Assembly: GCA_001805105.1 (NCBI GenBank)
Contig: MHEE01000004.1
Location: forward strand, 1-64,000
Direction: 5' to 3'
Origin: Nitrospirae bacterium GWF2_44_13
Lineage (GTDB): Bacteria; Nitrospirota; Thermodesulfovibrionia; Thermodesulfovibrionales; UBA1546
Length of the DNA: 64,000 nt
Program-made: the position numbers and the translations under genes
The notes under the pieces: generated by a model
The model's input: the letters and a program-made list of their open reading frames with translations, nothing else
What the model was told of the DNA's origin: nothing
The model's database searches: none
Part shown: positions 48,797 through 59,145 of the stretch, in pieces
How the letters are laid out: each line of letters opens with the position of its first letter
How positions within the stretch are numbered: the stretch's first letter is position 1

Positions 48797-49381
48797 ATGA
48801 AAGAAAAAATCTTAAAGGCCTTTGAAGAAAGCATAAAGGTCAAGGAACAGTTCATAAAAGAGAATATTGACGCTGTAATTGAAGTGTCAAAAGCAATAGC
48901 CGACACATTTAACGACGGCAGAAAACTTATTCTCTTTGGCAACGGCGGCAGTTCAACAGACGCTTCCCATATAGCTGCTGAATTTGTTAACAGGTTTAAA
49001 AAAGAAAGGCCGAGCCTTCCTGCACTTGCGCTTAACACTGATATGGCAGTCATTACTTCTATTGCAAATGATTATGATTATTCTGATGTGTTTGCAAAGC
49101 AGCTTAAGGCGCTCGGAGAAGAAGGCGATATTGTTATTGCCATAAGCACGAGCGGAGGCGCTGCCAATGTACTTAAGGCAATGGACGTGGCAAAGAAGAA
49201 AAAATTAAAATCCGTAGCATTCACCGGAGCCAAGGGAGAAAAATTCGCGGCAAAGGCCACATATGCATTTATTGTCCCCTCTGATAACACCCCGAGAATT
49301 CAGGAAACCCACATAACGCTTGGCCATGTCCTCTGCCAGATGGTGGAGGAGATACTTTTTGAGGCGCCAAGAAAAAAATAA
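48797..49381 (+). CDS. gmhA: GmhA-like sedoheptulose-7-phosphate isomerase (SIS domain)
   Basis: 194 residues. LILFGNGGSSTDASHIAAEFVNRF and ISTSGGAANVLKAMDVAK form the phosphosugar site; QETHITLGHVLCQMVE carries the catalytic His/Glu region. Makes D-glycero-D-manno-heptose 7-phosphate for LPS core, fitting the lipid A genes elsewhere. Overlaps ruvC by 23 bases. Confidence 0.92.
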   Translation: MKEKILKAFEESIKVKEQFIKENIDAVIEVSKAIADTFNDGRKLILFGNGGSSTDASHIAAEFVNRFKKERPSLPALALNTDMAVITSIANDYDYSDVFAKQLKALGEEGDIVIAISTSGGAANVLKAMDVAKKKKLKSVAFTGAKGEKFAAKATYAFIVPSDNTPRIQETHITLGHVLCQMVEEILFEAPRKK

Positions 49382-49904
49382 GCCAAGGATTATATTCGGT
49401 ATTGATCCGGGCAGTATTGTCTGCGGCTATGGGATAATAAAGACAGTCCAGAGTCCAGGGTCCATCCCGAGACACATCGGGATAAACTCAAACACCGACA
49501 CTGTCTATGTTGCATCTGGAAGAATAATGCTGCCTTCTAAACAGCCGCTGAATGTAAGGCTGAAAGAACTTTACTCCAATCTTACAGACATCATAAGAGA
49601 ATATTCCCCCCATGAGGTCGCCATCGAAAAAGTTTTTTTTGCAAAGAGCATAAAAGCTGCCCTTGTCCTCGGACAGGCAAGAGGCGCGGCGCTGGTTGCT
49701 GCAGCTTCATCAGGCCTTCCTGTTTACGAGTACAGCGCGCTTGAGGTTAAGAAGGCAGTTGTGGGCTACGGCAGGGCAGAAAAACATCAGGTTCAGAGTA
49801 TGATTTCAAAAATACTGAATCTGAAAACCAAACTGTCTGCGGACAGCGCAGATGCGCTTGCGCTTGCATTGTGCCATCTAAATACAATGAGAATCTTAAA
49901 GTAA
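49359..49904 (+). CDS. ruvC: RuvC, Holliday junction resolvase, with a 22-codon insertion
   Basis: 181 residues from a TTG at 49359, chosen because GGAGGAG (49345-49351) lies 7 bases upstream and it gives the expected short lead into RIIFGIDPG. Catalytic acids: Asp of FGIDPG, Glu of VAIEKVFF, Asp of SADSADALALALCH. Between CGYGII and VYVASGRI, where RuvC proteins normally have a short loop, there is an additional palindromic element encoding KTVQSPGSIPRHIG and a few more residues. The insertion is in frame. Confidence 0.92.
   Translation: MRRQEKNKPRIIFGIDPGSIVCGYGIIKTVQSPGSIPRHIGINSNTDTVYVASGRIMLPSKQPLNVRLKELYSNLTDIIREYSPHEVAIEKVFFAKSIKAALVLGQARGAALVAAASSGLPVYEYSALEVKKAVVGYGRAEKHQVQSMISKILNLKTKLSADSADALALALCHLNTMRILK
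49441..49506. repeat. 66-base closed palindromic element inside ruvC
   Basis: AGACAGT (49441-49447) and ACTGTCT (49500-49506) close the element. Inside are CAGTCCA GAGTCCA GGGTCCA in 7-base register, then ATCCCGA-6-TCGGGAT. 66 bases equals 22 codons, so RuvC stays in frame. Confidence 0.82.
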
Positions 49905-49905
49905 G

Positions 49906-51282
49906 ATGCAAAATAACAGCAATTCAGAAAGCGGGATTATAGATGTTCTTCCTGACATAAAGATATCTGCAGAACCGGAAGATCTAATCTGTTACGGCTT
50001 TGATGCATCCGGAATTGAAAGCCGTCCCTCGGCAGTTGCCTGGCCAAAAAACACAGAAGAAGTTGTCAGAGTGATGCGGTATGCCTTTGATAATGAGATT
50101 TCTGTCACGCCGAGAGGCGCAGGCACAGGCATGACAGGAGGCTCCATTCCATTGAACGGCGCCATTGTATTAAGCCTTGAGAAGATGAACAAACTGGTAG
50201 AGCTTGATACGAATAATCTCAATGTTGTTGTTGAGCCCGGAATTATAAACGGAAGGCTGCAGCGTGATATTGAGCATCTCGGCTTTTTCTATCCGCCTGA
50301 TCCCGCGAGTATGAATTTCTGCACAATAGGCGGAAACGCGGCAAATAATGCCGGAGGCCCGAGGGCATTGAAATACGGCGTCACAAGGGATTATGTGATG
50401 GAGATAGAAGCGGTGCTGCCTGACGGCAATGTGATAACAACAGGGGTGAGGACAACAAAAGGGGTCGTGGGCTATGACCTTACGAGATTGCTCACAGGCT
50501 CGGAAGGCACGCTTGCAGTGATAACAAAGCTGCGCCTCAGGATTCTTCCTTTGCCGGAAGATGTTATCACTCTGCTTGCTATGTTTGACAGCCTTGAGGC
50601 ATCAGGTTCAGCAGTCGCAAAAATAACGGCATCCAAAATAATACCGAGGACTCTTGAGTTTATGGACGCAGGGACAATCGCTGCGGTAGAAAATTTCAAG
50701 CCTGTGGGAATTCCGAGAAATGTTGAGGCGCTTCTTCTCATTGAACTGGACGGGCATCCGTCAGCAATAACAAAGCAGGCGGAAAAGATAGTAGAGATAT
50801 GCGAAGCGCTCAATGCGGATGTAAAGATGGCAGAGGACGAAGCTGCACGGAATAAGCTCTGGGAGGCAAGACGGTCAATATCGCCGGCTCTTTATCACTT
50901 GAATCCGACAAAGATAAATGAAGATATTGTTGTGCCGAGAGATAAGATTCCTGACATATTAAAAAAGCTGAGAGGGCTTTCAGAAGAAAGCGGCATACAG
51001 ATAGTGAATTTCGGACATGCAGGAGACGGCAATATCCATGTGAATATCATGGCCGATAAAAATGACGCTGAAAAATACCAAAAGGCCCAGTCTCTTGTAA
51101 GAGAAATTTTTGATATGACTCTAAGCCTTGGAGGCACTATCTCAGGGGAGCACGGCATAGGAATCACAAAGGCTCCATATCTTGGCATGGAGATAAAGAA
51201 ACATGAGCTTGAGCTTATGAAGGGAATAAAAAACCTTTTTGACCCTAAGAATATCCTTAATCCCGGAAAGATTTTTATATGA
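49906..51282 (+). CDS. glcD: GlcD-like FAD-linked 2-hydroxyacid dehydrogenase
   Basis: 458 residues. PCMH-type FAD domain: VTPRGAGTGMTGGSIP, IGGNAANNAGGPRALKYG, LTGSEGTLAVITKLRL; C-terminal GHAGDGNIHVNIM and SGEHGIGITKAPYL. Oxidises D-lactate or glycolate; no partner GlcE/GlcF gene is visible, so the electron acceptor is unknown. Starts one base after ruvC. Confidence 0.9.
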   Translation: MQNNSNSESGIIDVLPDIKISAEPEDLICYGFDASGIESRPSAVAWPKNTEEVVRVMRYAFDNEISVTPRGAGTGMTGGSIPLNGAIVLSLEKMNKLVELDTNNLNVVVEPGIINGRLQRDIEHLGFFYPPDPASMNFCTIGGNAANNAGGPRALKYGVTRDYVMEIEAVLPDGNVITTGVRTTKGVVGYDLTRLLTGSEGTLAVITKLRLRILPLPEDVITLLAMFDSLEASGSAVAKITASKIIPRTLEFMDAGTIAAVENFKPVGIPRNVEALLLIELDGHPSAITKQAEKIVEICEALNADVKMAEDEAARNKLWEARRSISPALYHLNPTKINEDIVVPRDKIPDILKKLRGLSEESGIQIVNFGHAGDGNIHVNIMADKNDAEKYQKAQSLVREIFDMTLSLGGTISGEHGIGITKAPYLGMEIKKHELELMKGIKNLFDPKNILNPGKIFI

Positions 51283-51305
51283 GCATTAAAACTTCTGCAA
51301 CCGTG

Positions 51306-53627
51306 TTAATCGAAATCCGGATTAGAAATGCTTTTTCGCTCCACTCCGGCAGGAGAAGGCGAAACAGTAGAGAATTGTGTCGGCTGTGTGCCGTCCTTAA
51401 AATACTCCTTTAAAGAGGTTGTGGTTTCTTCTTTTGACAGAAGGCCTGTTGACGGGTCAATCGGATACACTACAATGCCTTCCGGCACAGAGAAATCAGA
51501 AGATTCTGCGGTGTTTGATGCATACTTCATGAAGTTCAGCCATATCGGTGATGCCGCCCTTGCCCCTGTTTCCTGAGAGCCCAGAGGCCTCACATCGTCG
51601 AACCCCACCCATACAGACGCAGTGATGCCTGTTGTATATCCAACAAACCATGCATCCCTGTAATCATTTGTTGTGCCTGTTTTCCCTGCGGCAGGTTTGC
51701 CTAAAGCCTTTATTCTCCACCCTGTCCCATAATTTACAACATCCTGCATCATTGATGTTATGAGAAACGCTGTCTGATTGCTTATCGCCTGCATCCCTTC
51801 GGGCTCGTTGCTCTCAAGTATCTTACCTTTTGAATCAGTGATGTATTTTACTGCCGTGGGTTTCATTCTTAGTCCATTGTTGGCAAATACACTGTAGCCT
51901 GCGCAGAGTTCAAGCGGAGTTACGCTCAGACTGCCAAGAGCAATGCTTAAGTTATGCGGTATATCGCCTTCAAGCCCGAGGTTGCGTGTGAATTTTATAA
52001 CTTTATCAACCCCCACTGCGTCCACAAGCTTCACTGTTACCACATTTCTTGAATATGTAAGCGCCTCACGAAGCCTTGTAGGCCCGTAATGCTTGCGGTC
52101 ATAGTTCTCAGGCGTCCAGTCACCCTTTGGCCCGCCTTTATATGTGACAGGCTCGTCATTTATCATGGACGCGGGCGTAAACCCATTATCCATTGCAGCA
52201 GCGTATATTATCGGCTTGAACGCAGAGCCGGGCTGGCGTTTTGCATAGATTGCGCGGTTAAATTCGCTCTTGGTGTAATCATAGCCTCCGATAATTGTTC
52301 TTATAAACCCTGTTCTCTGTTCAATTGCCACAACTGCGCCTTCCACTTCAGGTTCCTGCTCAAGGGCAAGGCTGACCTCTTTCCCTTTTGCGCCCTTAAT
52401 CTTCACCTTAACAATATCCCCCGGTTTGAGTATCTTTGTCAGATTAAATCCTTTTATCGCTGTAGTTTTCTTTGTTTTTGAATCCAGAAGAGCGCTTGCC
52501 CACTGGGCATCTGCTATTGACAGCTTGCCGATAATCCCCCTTGTCTTAATAACAGCCTCAGTTTTGCTCACTTTAAGGACAAGCCCTGATGTTATGTCAT
52601 CGCCTCCTCCGATTGTGGTGCTGTGCATATCTTTGCTCTCCATCTCTTTTTTAACGTCTATATCCTTCTTATGCTCTACAGGGCCGCGCCATCCTCTTCT
52701 TTTATCAAGTTCCCTTAGTCCTTCCTGAAGCGCTTTTTGAGCGGCAGCCTGCATTGCCCTGTCAAGCGTAGTATAAACCTTCAATCCTCCCTTGTAGACT
52801 GTCTCTTCTCCATACTTTTCCTCCAGATATTTCCTGATATATTCAATGAAATAATTATTTGACTCTATACCCCTTCTCAGGGTTGAGAGATAAAGGGGCT
52901 GCTTTGCCGCCTTCTCCCTTTCAGATTTTTTGATGTATCCTTCTTCTTCCATCCTAAAAAGCACTGTCTCCTGTCTTTCTTTTGATTTAGTCAGGTTGTT
53001 ATAAGGAGAATATGTGGAGGGCGCCTTTATAAGCGCAGCTATCATTGCCGCCTCCGGCAGAGTCAGTTCTCCCACGGATTTCCCGAAATATACGCGCGAT
53101 GCCATCTCAACACCATATGCGCCATGGCCAAAATATATCTTGTTCAGATAAAGCTCCAGTATCTCCTTTTTATCAAGGTTCTTTTCCATCTTTATTGCAA
53201 GGGACACCTCCCTGACCTTTCTTTTAAATGTTTTCTCAGGGGTGAGGAATACAATCTTTGCGAGCTGCTGGGTTATTGTGCTGCCGCCTTCTTTAAGTCC
53301 GGCATGAAGAATGTCTTTTAAAACAGCCCTGCCGATTGCAATGTAATCTATGCCTTTATGATTCCAGAACCGTGAATCTTCAACGGCTATAACCGCGTCT
53401 ATAAGGTGTTTTGGCATTCTGTTCAGAGGGACAAAAATGCCTTTTTCAACCTTGAGTTCTCCGATAAGCGTGTCATCATCAGCGTATATCTTTGTGCCTG
53501 ACGTAGGCTTGTACTGTGTGAGTTCTGCAATGGAAGGAATTCCTTTTGCAAACGCAAAATACCCGCCGGCGGATACGCCGGTTATTACTGAAATGATTAA
53601 CAGAAAAACAACAGCCCGTGCTTTCAT
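51306..53627 (-). CDS. mrcA: Class A penicillin-binding protein 1A
   Basis: 773 residues, one N-terminal membrane helix. Glycosyltransferase-51 domain with EDSRFWNHKGIDY and GGSTITQQLAK; transpeptidase with Ser in RQPGSAFKPIIY, SRN and GKTGTTNDY. An OB-like insertion (KPGDIVKVKIKGAKG) lies between domains, as in other PBP1A. Makes and cross-links peptidoglycan in the periplasm. Confidence 0.95.
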   Translation of the reverse strand: MKARAVVFLLIISVITGVSAGGYFAFAKGIPSIAELTQYKPTSGTKIYADDDTLIGELKVEKGIFVPLNRMPKHLIDAVIAVEDSRFWNHKGIDYIAIGRAVLKDILHAGLKEGGSTITQQLAKIVFLTPEKTFKRKVREVSLAIKMEKNLDKKEILELYLNKIYFGHGAYGVEMASRVYFGKSVGELTLPEAAMIAALIKAPSTYSPYNNLTKSKERQETVLFRMEEEGYIKKSEREKAAKQPLYLSTLRRGIESNNYFIEYIRKYLEEKYGEETVYKGGLKVYTTLDRAMQAAAQKALQEGLRELDKRRGWRGPVEHKKDIDVKKEMESKDMHSTTIGGGDDITSGLVLKVSKTEAVIKTRGIIGKLSIADAQWASALLDSKTKKTTAIKGFNLTKILKPGDIVKVKIKGAKGKEVSLALEQEPEVEGAVVAIEQRTGFIRTIIGGYDYTKSEFNRAIYAKRQPGSAFKPIIYAAAMDNGFTPASMINDEPVTYKGGPKGDWTPENYDRKHYGPTRLREALTYSRNVVTVKLVDAVGVDKVIKFTRNLGLEGDIPHNLSIALGSLSVTPLELCAGYSVFANNGLRMKPTAVKYITDSKGKILESNEPEGMQAISNQTAFLITSMMQDVVNYGTGWRIKALGKPAAGKTGTTNDYRDAWFVGYTTGITASVWVGFDDVRPLGSQETGARAASPIWLNFMKYASNTAESSDFSVPEGIVVYPIDPSTGLLSKEETTTSLKEYFKDGTQPTQFSTVSPSPAGVERKSISNPDFD

Positions 53628-53663
53628 ATTTAAATTGATTATACCTCTGACGTAAAAGCGCTG

Positions 53664-54392
53664 TCAAAAATCAGGGGACTGAACAATCTTTATAGCTTCT
53701 TTCAAGTCAACTGCTCCAGAATAAATAGCCTTGCCTGTTATCACACCCCAGAGATGCTGAATCTCTTTTAAAGCTATTAGGTCTTTGATGGAAGACACGC
53801 CGCCGGATGCAATTACAGGTATGCTGACGGTTTCAACCATTTCTTTCATGGCAGGAATATTCGGGCCTGAAAGCATGCCGTCCCTTGATATGTCGGTGTA
53901 AATTATGCCTGCTGCTCCGACCTTTTTCATTTCCCGCGCAAGGTCTTTTGCATCAGTGCCTGTAATCTCAACCCAGCCTTTTACTGCGGTCTTGCCGTCT
54001 TTGGCGTCAATGCCTGCAAGGATTCGGCCCGGATATTTATTGCAGGCGTCTTTCATAAGGGAAGGTTTTTCTATCACCGCTGTTCCGAGGATTATTCTGT
54101 TAATGCCGAGGGTGACAAGTTCGTCTATTTTTTTTATATCCCGTATGCCTCCTCCGACTTCTATGTCAATTGATACGGATTTCCGTATTTTTATTATTGC
54201 ATCAAGATTTTTCTGGCTACCTGTGAATGCGCCGTCGAGGTCCACAACATGAAGGAGTTTTGCCCCGCATTCCTCCCATCTCCTTGCTGTTGATGCAGGG
54301 TCATTGGAATATATTGTTACCGCATCTTCCTTTCCCTGAAGGAGCCTGACGCATTGCCCGTTCTTTAAATCTATTGCAGGAATAACAAACAT
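53664..54392 (-). CDS. hisA: HisA, ProFAR isomerase
   Basis: 242 residues, beta/alpha barrel. FVIPAIDLKNGQCVRLLQG (catalytic Asp8 region), EVGGGIRD, and TDISRDGMLSGPN (second catalytic Asp). Fourth step of histidine synthesis. No other his gene is adjacent. Only 16 bases separate its start from the ATG of the divergent gene at 54409, and no ribosome-binding site is visible. Confidence 0.94.
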   Translation of the reverse strand: MFVIPAIDLKNGQCVRLLQGKEDAVTIYSNDPASTARRWEECGAKLLHVVDLDGAFTGSQKNLDAIIKIRKSVSIDIEVGGGIRDIKKIDELVTLGINRIILGTAVIEKPSLMKDACNKYPGRILAGIDAKDGKTAVKGWVEITGTDAKDLAREMKKVGAAGIIYTDISRDGMLSGPNIPAMKEMVETVSIPVIASGGVSSIKDLIALKEIQHLWGVITGKAIYSGAVDLKEAIKIVQSPDF

Positions 54393-54408
54393 AGATTAAT
54401 ATAACATA

Positions 54409-55260
54409 ATGTTCAGCGGTCAATGGGTCAATGGGTCTCTCCTCGGCGAGTCGCCCGAGGCGACAATGGGTCAATGGGCTAAAGGGTTAAAAGAGAGGTT
54501 CCCTCTGATATTTGAACTCTTGAACCCCATATTGCTTTCGTTTGTTGTATCATTATCTTTCTTCGTATTTGTCATGCTCCCTCAGGATGCTTCCTCTTTC
54601 AACATCCCCGAAAAATTTGAATATGACCTCACATGGACAGGCGTTAAGGCAGGCACAGCCACGCTTGAGATAACAAGAACAGGCAATGACATAAAGATTG
54701 TCTCTACGGCACAGTCAGCCAAATGGGTTTCTGTTTTTTATACTGTTGACGACAGGGTAGAAACCTTCCTCACAAAGAAATCCTCATTGATGTTTGTCGG
54801 AGAGCCTGTCAATTACAGGCTCAGGATAAGAGAAGGCAGGCACAGAAGAGACAAAGAAGTAATTTTTAACTCCGGCAATAAAGTTACATACATAGACCAT
54901 ATCAATAATGAGAAACAGAATTTTGATGTGCCTTCCCTTATATTTGACCCTCTGTCAAGCTTTTATTATCTCAGGACGCTGAAGCTTGTTGTCGGAGAGC
55001 CTGTTTATGTAACCATGTTTGACAGCAAAAAAGTCTGGAACGTTGAAGTGCAGGTGCTCAGAAAGGAGAAGGTAACGCTTCCCACAGGAACGGTAGATAC
55101 AATCCTGATTAAGCCGTTAATGAAATCAGAAGGAATATTTTATAAGAAAGGCGACATCTATATCTGGCTGACAGATGATGAGAAGCGGATACCTGTAAAA
55201 CTCCAGACAAAGGTCGCCATAGGCTCCATCAATGCCCTGTTGACAGGAGGAAGATATTGA
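54409..55260 (+). CDS. DUF3108-family envelope protein
   Basis: Up to 283 residues. After an unusual N-terminus there is one hydrophobic segment (LLSFVVSLSFFVFVMLP) and then the DUF3108 region: FEYDLTWTGVKAGTATLEI, FDPLSSFYYLRTL, GDIYIWLTDDEKRIPVKLQ. Probable periplasmic beta-rich protein. The first ~28 codons are encoded by an octamer array, so the true start may be a later one (for example ATG 54466). Overlaps the glycosyltransferase start by 4 bases. Confidence 0.75.
   Translation: MFSGQWVNGSLLGESPEATMGQWAKGLKERFPLIFELLNPILLSFVVSLSFFVFVMLPQDASSFNIPEKFEYDLTWTGVKAGTATLEITRTGNDIKIVSTAQSAKWVSVFYTVDDRVETFLTKKSSLMFVGEPVNYRLRIREGRHRRDKEVIFNSGNKVTYIDHINNEKQNFDVPSLIFDPLSSFYYLRTLKLVVGEPVYVTMFDSKKVWNVEVQVLRKEKVTLPTGTVDTILIKPLMKSEGIFYKKGDIYIWLTDDEKRIPVKLQTKVAIGSINALLTGGRY
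54418..54495. repeat. Octamer array with nested GC hairpin at the start of the DUF3108 gene
   Basis: GGTCAATG GGTCAATG GGTCTCTC, then CCTCGG-8-CCGAGG, then CAATGGGT CAATGGGC TAAAGGGT TAAAAGAG. The layout, short words around an inner GC-rich hairpin, is the same as in the kdtA element at 12636. Confidence 0.8.
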
Positions 55261-55994
55261 TACCTGTCTCAATTGTAATCGTAACAAAAAATGAAGAGGC
55301 AAATATTGAAGCCGCGCTTGACAGCGTAAAGGATGCCGCTGAAATTGTTGTCATTGATTCGTTCAGTTCGGACAGGACTGTTGAAATCTGCAGGAAATAC
55401 ACGGATAAAGTATTCCGGAAAGAGTGGGAAGGATATGCAAGGCAAAAGCAGGCGGCGGTTGACCTTGCCGCAGATCCGTGGGTTTTTATACTTGACGCCG
55501 ACGAAAGATTTACGCCTGAATTGAAGGCAGAGATTATAAATGCAATAGAAGAAAATAGGCATGACGGTTTTTATGTGCCGAGGAAAAATTTTTTTATGGG
55601 CAGATGGATCAGGCATGGAGGATGGAGTCCTGATTATACATTAAGGCTGTTCAGGAAAAATGCAGGCCGTGTTGAGGACAGGGAAGTGCACGAGAAGGTA
55701 GTTGTCAATGGGAGCGTATCGTACCTTAAAAATCCACTTGTCCATTATACGTATAATTCTGTTTCTGATTATTTAAAGCGGTTGGATAGCTATTCCACGC
55801 TTGCGGCAAAGGAACTTAAAAAAACCGGAGTCACGCCTAATGCGCTGGACTTTCTTATTCGTCCGCCGTTTACATTCATAAAGATGTTTTTTTTCAGGTT
55901 AGGGTTTCTGGACGGCAGATACGGTTTGGTGCTTGCAGTGCTTTACAGCTATTACACTTTTCTGAAATATGCAAAGACATGGGAGTTGAAGTAG
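55257..55994 (+). CDS. Family 2 glycosyltransferase, WaaE/KdtX-like
   Basis: 245 residues, TTG start after GGAGGAAG. GT-A fold: VSIVIVTKNEEANIEAAL, VIDSFSSDRT, ILDADERF (DxD), and VEDREVHEKVVV. Similar in style to WaaE core-glucose transferases of LPS synthesis. A hydrophobic C-terminal part (FIKMFFFRLGFLDG) suggests membrane association. Confidence 0.82.
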   Translation: MIPVSIVIVTKNEEANIEAALDSVKDAAEIVVIDSFSSDRTVEICRKYTDKVFRKEWEGYARQKQAAVDLAADPWVFILDADERFTPELKAEIINAIEENRHDGFYVPRKNFFMGRWIRHGGWSPDYTLRLFRKNAGRVEDREVHEKVVVNGSVSYLKNPLVHYTYNSVSDYLKRLDSYSTLAAKELKKTGVTPNALDFLIRPPFTFIKMFFFRLGFLDGRYGLVLAVLYSYYTFLKYAKTWELK

Positions 55995-56032
55995 AAGAGA
56001 TGAATATATTGGGAGTTAAAAATCAGAGGTTT

Positions 56033-56074
56033 TCAATTTTCCACTTTTAATTTTAAACTTCTAACTTTTTGTTA
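56033..56074. repeat. CTAACTT-type heptamer array between convergent genes
   Basis: TTCAATT TTCCACT TTTAATT TTAAACT TCTAACT TTTTGTT in 7-base register. It ends at the stop codon of speH and sits between the convergent glycosyltransferase and speH. Confidence 0.7.
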
Positions 56075-56494
56075 CGCAGTCCTGCAGCCTGCGACAAGAG
56101 TCAGTTCGGGAGAATTCACCTTATACGGCAGCTTTTCTCCCGAGTGAGAGAGAATCCCGCGCTTCATCTCAACAACAGACGGATTTTTGCATCCGAACTT
56201 TTCAATCAGAAACTGAGCGGCAACTTCGGGTTTAATAATATCGCCGCAGGTAAAAATATCCACAGCCGCATACCCGTATTCCGGCCATGTGTGGATGGAG
56301 AGATGAGATTCAGCTATAACTACCATGCCGCTTATTCCAAATGGACTGAATTCGTGGAAGGATACATCAATGATGGTTGCCTTGGCCTTTTTTGCCGCTG
56401 AGACCATTGCATTCCTTACCTTGTCGAGGCTTTTGAGAATTTCAGGATTACAATCCTTAAGCTCCACTAATAAATGTTTACCTAAAGCATGCAA
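56072..56494 (-). CDS. speH: SpeH, S-adenosylmethionine decarboxylase proenzyme
   Basis: 140 residues. The self-cleavage and pyruvoyl site lies in ESHLSIHTWPEYGYAAVDIF, with FTCGD following. Gives decarboxylated AdoMet for spermidine synthesis; no speE is adjacent. A promoter and a small hairpin lie upstream on the minus strand. Confidence 0.95.
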   Translation of the reverse strand: MHALGKHLLVELKDCNPEILKSLDKVRNAMVSAAKKAKATIIDVSFHEFSPFGISGMVVIAESHLSIHTWPEYGYAAVDIFTCGDIIKPEVAAQFLIEKFGCKNPSVVEMKRGILSHSGEKLPYKVNSPELTLVAGCRTA

Positions 56495-56553
56495 CCCTCT
56501 ACCTCCATGTCAGATTTTAATCTAAAGAGCTTCATTGCTCTCTTAAGCTAAAT

Positions 56554-56582
56554 AAATTACAGCAACATGAAATTTTTGTCAA
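56554..56582 (-). promoter_or_regulatory. Predicted promoter of speH
   Basis: Minus strand TTGACA (56582-56577), 17-base spacer, TAATTT (56559-56554), about 60 bases before the speH ATG. The leader contains an AGAGC-6-GCTCT hairpin. Confidence 0.55.
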
Positions 56583-56593
56583 GATTTTTTTAG

Positions 56594-58027
<1,434 letters not shown>

Positions 58028-58037
58028 GGCTTAAAAG

Positions 58038-58607
58038 TTAGTCTGCGCCTGTTAGTTCTAACCAATTCCCTCTATAGTAATAATGAACAGAAGATCCTTT
58101 TTCTATAAAGGCATCGTCTATGCCCTCATGATCGATTGGTGGCGGTTTAAGACCCCCGTATACTTTATAATGATCCATAATGAATTTTTTTCCAACAACA
58201 GTGATTGCACGAGAATAACCGATTTTCCCACCACCAATCCCTTGCAAAAACGTCTTGTCAGGCATTTCTGCAATTTCAGATACATTTTTTTCAGCGCCAC
58301 CCCAAAATATTAGAATGACTGATACCATATTCTTGGAACACAATATGGCCCAATCGGACCGCCCCTTTTTGGCAAATTCTCCATGAATGACATTATGCGG
58401 CTTAGGATTATCATACGTTTGTGGGATTGTACATCCGCGCATTTGAAGTTCACGTATTATATTTTTAGGAAGTTCAGAAAGTGCTGTAGGTGCAAGGCGT
58501 TTAGTTTGCAAATCTGCAATATCCCATTCATCTTTTGGTTTTTCCCCATAAACTGTGGACAACAAGCCGAACGTCAGTAATGCAATTAAGAAAATACTTT
58601 TGCCCAT
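58038..58607 (-). CDS. Exported protein of unknown function
   Basis: 189 residues with a signal peptide (SIFLIALLTFGLLSTVYG). LSELPKNIIRELQMRGCTIPQ and DWAILCSKNMVSVILIFWGG form a recurring hypothetical-protein pattern I have seen without any function attached. Two Cys (GCTIPQ, LCSK) may pair. Monocistronic by position. Confidence 0.75.
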   Translation of the reverse strand: MGKSIFLIALLTFGLLSTVYGEKPKDEWDIADLQTKRLAPTALSELPKNIIRELQMRGCTIPQTYDNPKPHNVIHGEFAKKGRSDWAILCSKNMVSVILIFWGGAEKNVSEIAEMPDKTFLQGIGGGKIGYSRAITVVGKKFIMDHYKVYGGLKPPPIDHEGIDDAFIEKGSSVHYYYRGNWLELTGAD

Positions 58608-58692
58608 TTATTCCCCTGTAAAAACTTAACTATAAATCCTGTAAGAAATTTGGAAGTAGCAATCGAATTTAGACCAATTTCAAAACATAAAT

Positions 58693-58938
58693 TTAAGCAA
58701 CCGCTAATTCTTGCTGGTTCTGGATAATGATTTTCGGATTCGGATTTTTGGGAGGGACAGGCAGTCCTTTTTCTTTTAATAGATTAATGTGTTCTCCCAT
58801 TCCCCATTTTGCTTTATAAAGGCAGTCTTCAATAGAATGCCCTATGCCCGTGAAACCCTCTAAATCCGGAGAATAAAATCCAAAATAGTCAGGCTCATCT
58901 GTAGCCTCAATCACCAATGAATACTCTAATTCAATCAT
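58693..58938 (-). CDS. hicB: HicB-family antitoxin
   Basis: 81 residues. RNase-H-like HicB fold: YFGFYSPDLEGFTGIGHSIEDC. No added DNA-binding domain is clear in the short C-terminus. Lies downstream of hicA by 18 bases, in hicA-hicB order. Confidence 0.85.
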   Translation of the reverse strand: MIELEYSLVIEATDEPDYFGFYSPDLEGFTGIGHSIEDCLYKAKWGMGEHINLLKEKGLPVPPKNPNPKIIIQNQQELAVA

Positions 58939-58956
58939 TTTACACCCCCGATGCTT

Positions 58957-59145
58957 CTACTTCTTTATGCCTGCTGCTTTTAGTATAGCATAGCAAGTTC
59001 CTGTAGGAACCTCTTTTGAGCCGTGAAAATCCACCCTAACCAACTTGTCCCATCCGGATTTCCCATAATATCTTATTGACCCTTTTTCTTTAACAATTCG
59101 AAAGCCATTTGATTCTAACAACCGCACAAGTTCGCCGAATCTCAC
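58957..59145 (-). CDS. hicA: HicA-family toxin lacking the usual catalytic His
   Basis: 62 residues. dsRBD-like HicA: ELVRLLESNGFRIVKEKGS...LVRVDFHGSKEVPTGTC...ILKAAGIKK. Many HicA toxins have GSHH at the catalytic strand; this one has GSIRYY, so either it uses another residue or it is a different subclass. ATG overlaps the stop of the lipoprotein gene upstream. Confidence 0.82.
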   Translation of the reverse strand: MRFGELVRLLESNGFRIVKEKGSIRYYGKSGWDKLVRVDFHGSKEVPTGTCYAILKAAGIKK

